A DNA stretch of 64,000 nucleotides from Alphaproteobacteria bacterium (GTDB taxonomy: Bacteria; Pseudomonadota; Alphaproteobacteria; Acetobacterales; Acetobacteraceae): NCBI GenBank assembly GCA_016869735.1, contig VGDL01000005.1, positions 30,010 to 94,009 on the forward strand, written 5' to 3'. Of this stretch, positions 63,064 to 64,000 are shown piece by piece; position 1 is the first letter of the stretch, and each line of letters starts with the position of its first letter. The position numbers and the translations under genes were made by a program. The notes beneath the pieces are model-generated. The model was given only the letters and a program-made list of their open reading frames with translations. It was not told where the DNA came from and did no database searches.

Positions 63064-63720
63064 CTAGTCTCCAGAAGTTATATTCAGAGAGAAATTACAG
63101 TCAGAGGGCTTAATTTTCTTTACAGCTACGGTCTCACGCTGTGCAACGAGTAAGTCACCTATTTCCTCTGGGGAATCTGGACAGTTCATTCCGACTAAAA
63201 CCTCACGTAGCACGAGACTGCTTGAGAATTTTTCAAAATAAAGACTACCACTTTCGGTACATTTTTGGGTACACTCCGACAACCTACAAAAAAGTCTGTG
63301 CTCTGCCTCATACTTCCAATCCACCGATTTGGTACTCAGTAAGTCCTTGAGAACTTCTTCACCACCAACTATCTTTTTTGTTTTACAACAAAATGGAATT
63401 TCCAATCGTTTGGATGCGTAACTAACTCGAAAAACATCTTGCTCGGCCACATCGAAACCTAAAGCAATGCCCCTATGCTTGTCTGCATAATGACTCCAGA
63501 GGAGTAGATTATTCCATTCTTCACTGAAACAAATCAAGCCGCGATCTTTATTTCGCTCTTCTTTCCAGCGCGTCAACGCACGCTTATGTTTTTCATTCGA
63601 GATATCTGCCGGCAAAAATTCAAACGGGTCATTCAAGTCATTAATTCTTGATACCTTAAGCAGCCCTGATTCGATGAAGGTTTTTGCGTACTTCGCAGAC
63701 AGAAAGCGCTAAAGTCTCAT
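63064..63720 (-). pseudogene. DUF2971 protein with an amber codon at position 4
   Basis: The body (63636 down to 63064) is a DUF2971 protein: NDPFEFLPADISNEKHK, ICFSEEWNNLLLWSHYADKHRG and VDWKYEAEHRLFCRLSE. The family normally starts with a short M-x-LYRFLS segment; here a GGAGGGAG ribosome site is followed by ATG AGA CTT, a TAG at 63709-63711, then CGC TTT CTG TCT and KYAKTFIESGLLKVSRINDL. So the usual Tyr codon appears as TAG. A TTG start at 63636 would give 190 aa but drops about 25 conserved residues. Low GC relative to the rest suggests horizontal acquisition. DUF2971 genes are common in mobile or defence contexts; function unknown. Confidence 0.75.
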
Positions 63721-63767
63721 CGATCTGACACTCCCTCCAACAAAAAAATCGATGAAAAACACCGCAA

Positions 63768-63995
63768 TCAGTATTGAAGCACAAATTCACGCAACTCTTT
63801 AGGCAACACTTGTCTCGAAGCACGCTTATTTTGATTAGATGCCGTGCGAAAAACGCCATGCATAGCAGACGCAATTAGCTGCTTCGCATTACGTCTATAG
63901 TTGGACCAGCCCCCAATTCGACCGGACAGCTGGCGTAACCGTGAGGGCCTAGGTGTAAGCCTAGGCATACGCCTATGTCTAAGCCCATTGAGCAT
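63768..63995 (-). CDS. Short hypothetical ORF at window edge
   Basis: 75 codons, may extend beyond the window. Very basic (RHRRMPRLTPRPSRLRQL) because its start lies in 12-bp tandem repeats. No recognisable domain, no good ribosome site visible. Could be the end of a gene from outside or no gene at all. Confidence 0.25.
   Translation of the reverse strand: MLNGLRHRRMPRLTPRPSRLRQLSGRIGGWSNYRRNAKQLIASAMHGVFRTASNQNKRASRQVLPKELREFVLQY
63948..63983. repeat. Three imperfect 12-bp tandem repeats
   Basis: CCTAGGTGTAAG (63948-63959), CCTAGGCATACG (63960-63971), CCTATGTCTAAG (63972-63983). They share CCTA at the start and end in AAG or ACG. Three units, near the window end in the AT-richer tail. Confidence 0.6.
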
Positions 63996-64000
63996 GTTGA

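Noticed and set aside
1..64000. tRNA, rRNA, CRISPR array, insertion sequence, prophage
   Set aside because: No cloverleaf, spacer-repeat pattern, transposase, integrase or terminal repeats seen on either strand.
63064..64000. Defence island
   Set aside because: DUF2971 occurs in such contexts, but no other defence gene is visible within the window.

Overview
The window is a high-GC bacterial chromosome segment with almost no spare DNA and gene content typical of Alphaproteobacteria. The markers are GcrA, an imuA-imuB-dnaE2 mutagenesis cassette behind an alphaproteobacterial LexA box (GAAC-N7-GAAC), CcmAB divergent from AcnA, and a PmtA-like methyltransferase. Three lone TctC-type periplasmic binding proteins together with catabolic CoA enzymes and flavin monooxygenases point to a soil or water Acetobacteraceae (Roseomonas-like). 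That family placement is inference; no rRNA or tRNA gene is present to confirm it.

Layout. 1-6.4 kb: a broken enolase-superfamily gene, then dnaE2-imuB-imuA on the minus strand. 6.5-9.2 kb: an AtzG-like small protein with its amidase, then Ada. 9.3-15 kb: the minus-strand block proA / nadD / rsfS / rlmH, with a secreted hydratase-like protein and an EthA-like Baeyer-Villiger monooxygenase inserted between proA and nadD. 15-25 kb: a TctC protein, an aminotransferase, a PmtA-like methyltransferase, a DMT transporter, gcrA, a MATE pump, alaS, a small monooxygenase and a DapA-superfamily protein. 25-31 kb: a frameshifted RTX subtilase, a GST, a peroxiredoxin and a soluble lytic transglycosylase. 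31-36.8 kb: CaiB-type CoA transferase and enoyl-CoA hydratase, an unknown protein, a DsbD/ScsB-like reductase and a small Cys-rich secreted protein. 36.8-49.9 kb: hrpB, an HtrA protease, ccmB-ccmA, acnA, an alpha/beta hydrolase, a DEAD-box helicase, glutaryl-CoA dehydrogenase and a TrmA/RlmD-type RNA methyltransferase. 50-56.3 kb: TctC, nrdA, TctC, nrdB and a threonine dehydratase, with NrdR-type boxes. 56.3-62.9 kb: a five-gene minus-strand catabolic operon and a divergent second flavin monooxygenase. 62.9-64 kb: a visibly AT-richer tail with a DUF2971 gene that carries an early amber codon.

The most interesting items are: the uncharacterised thioesterase / flavin monooxygenase / nitroreductase / C-C lyase / VOC operon; RsfS with a ~140-residue Lys-Ala-Pro tail that appears to start at ATA, followed by RlmH that appears to start at ATT; paired NrdR boxes before nrdA together with a TctC gene wedged between nrdA and nrdB; a family of AGAGCA-ended palindromes; and three genes each broken by what looks like a single base change. 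The broken genes and odd starts together could also reflect consensus errors in the assembly, and raw reads should be checked before biology is built on them.
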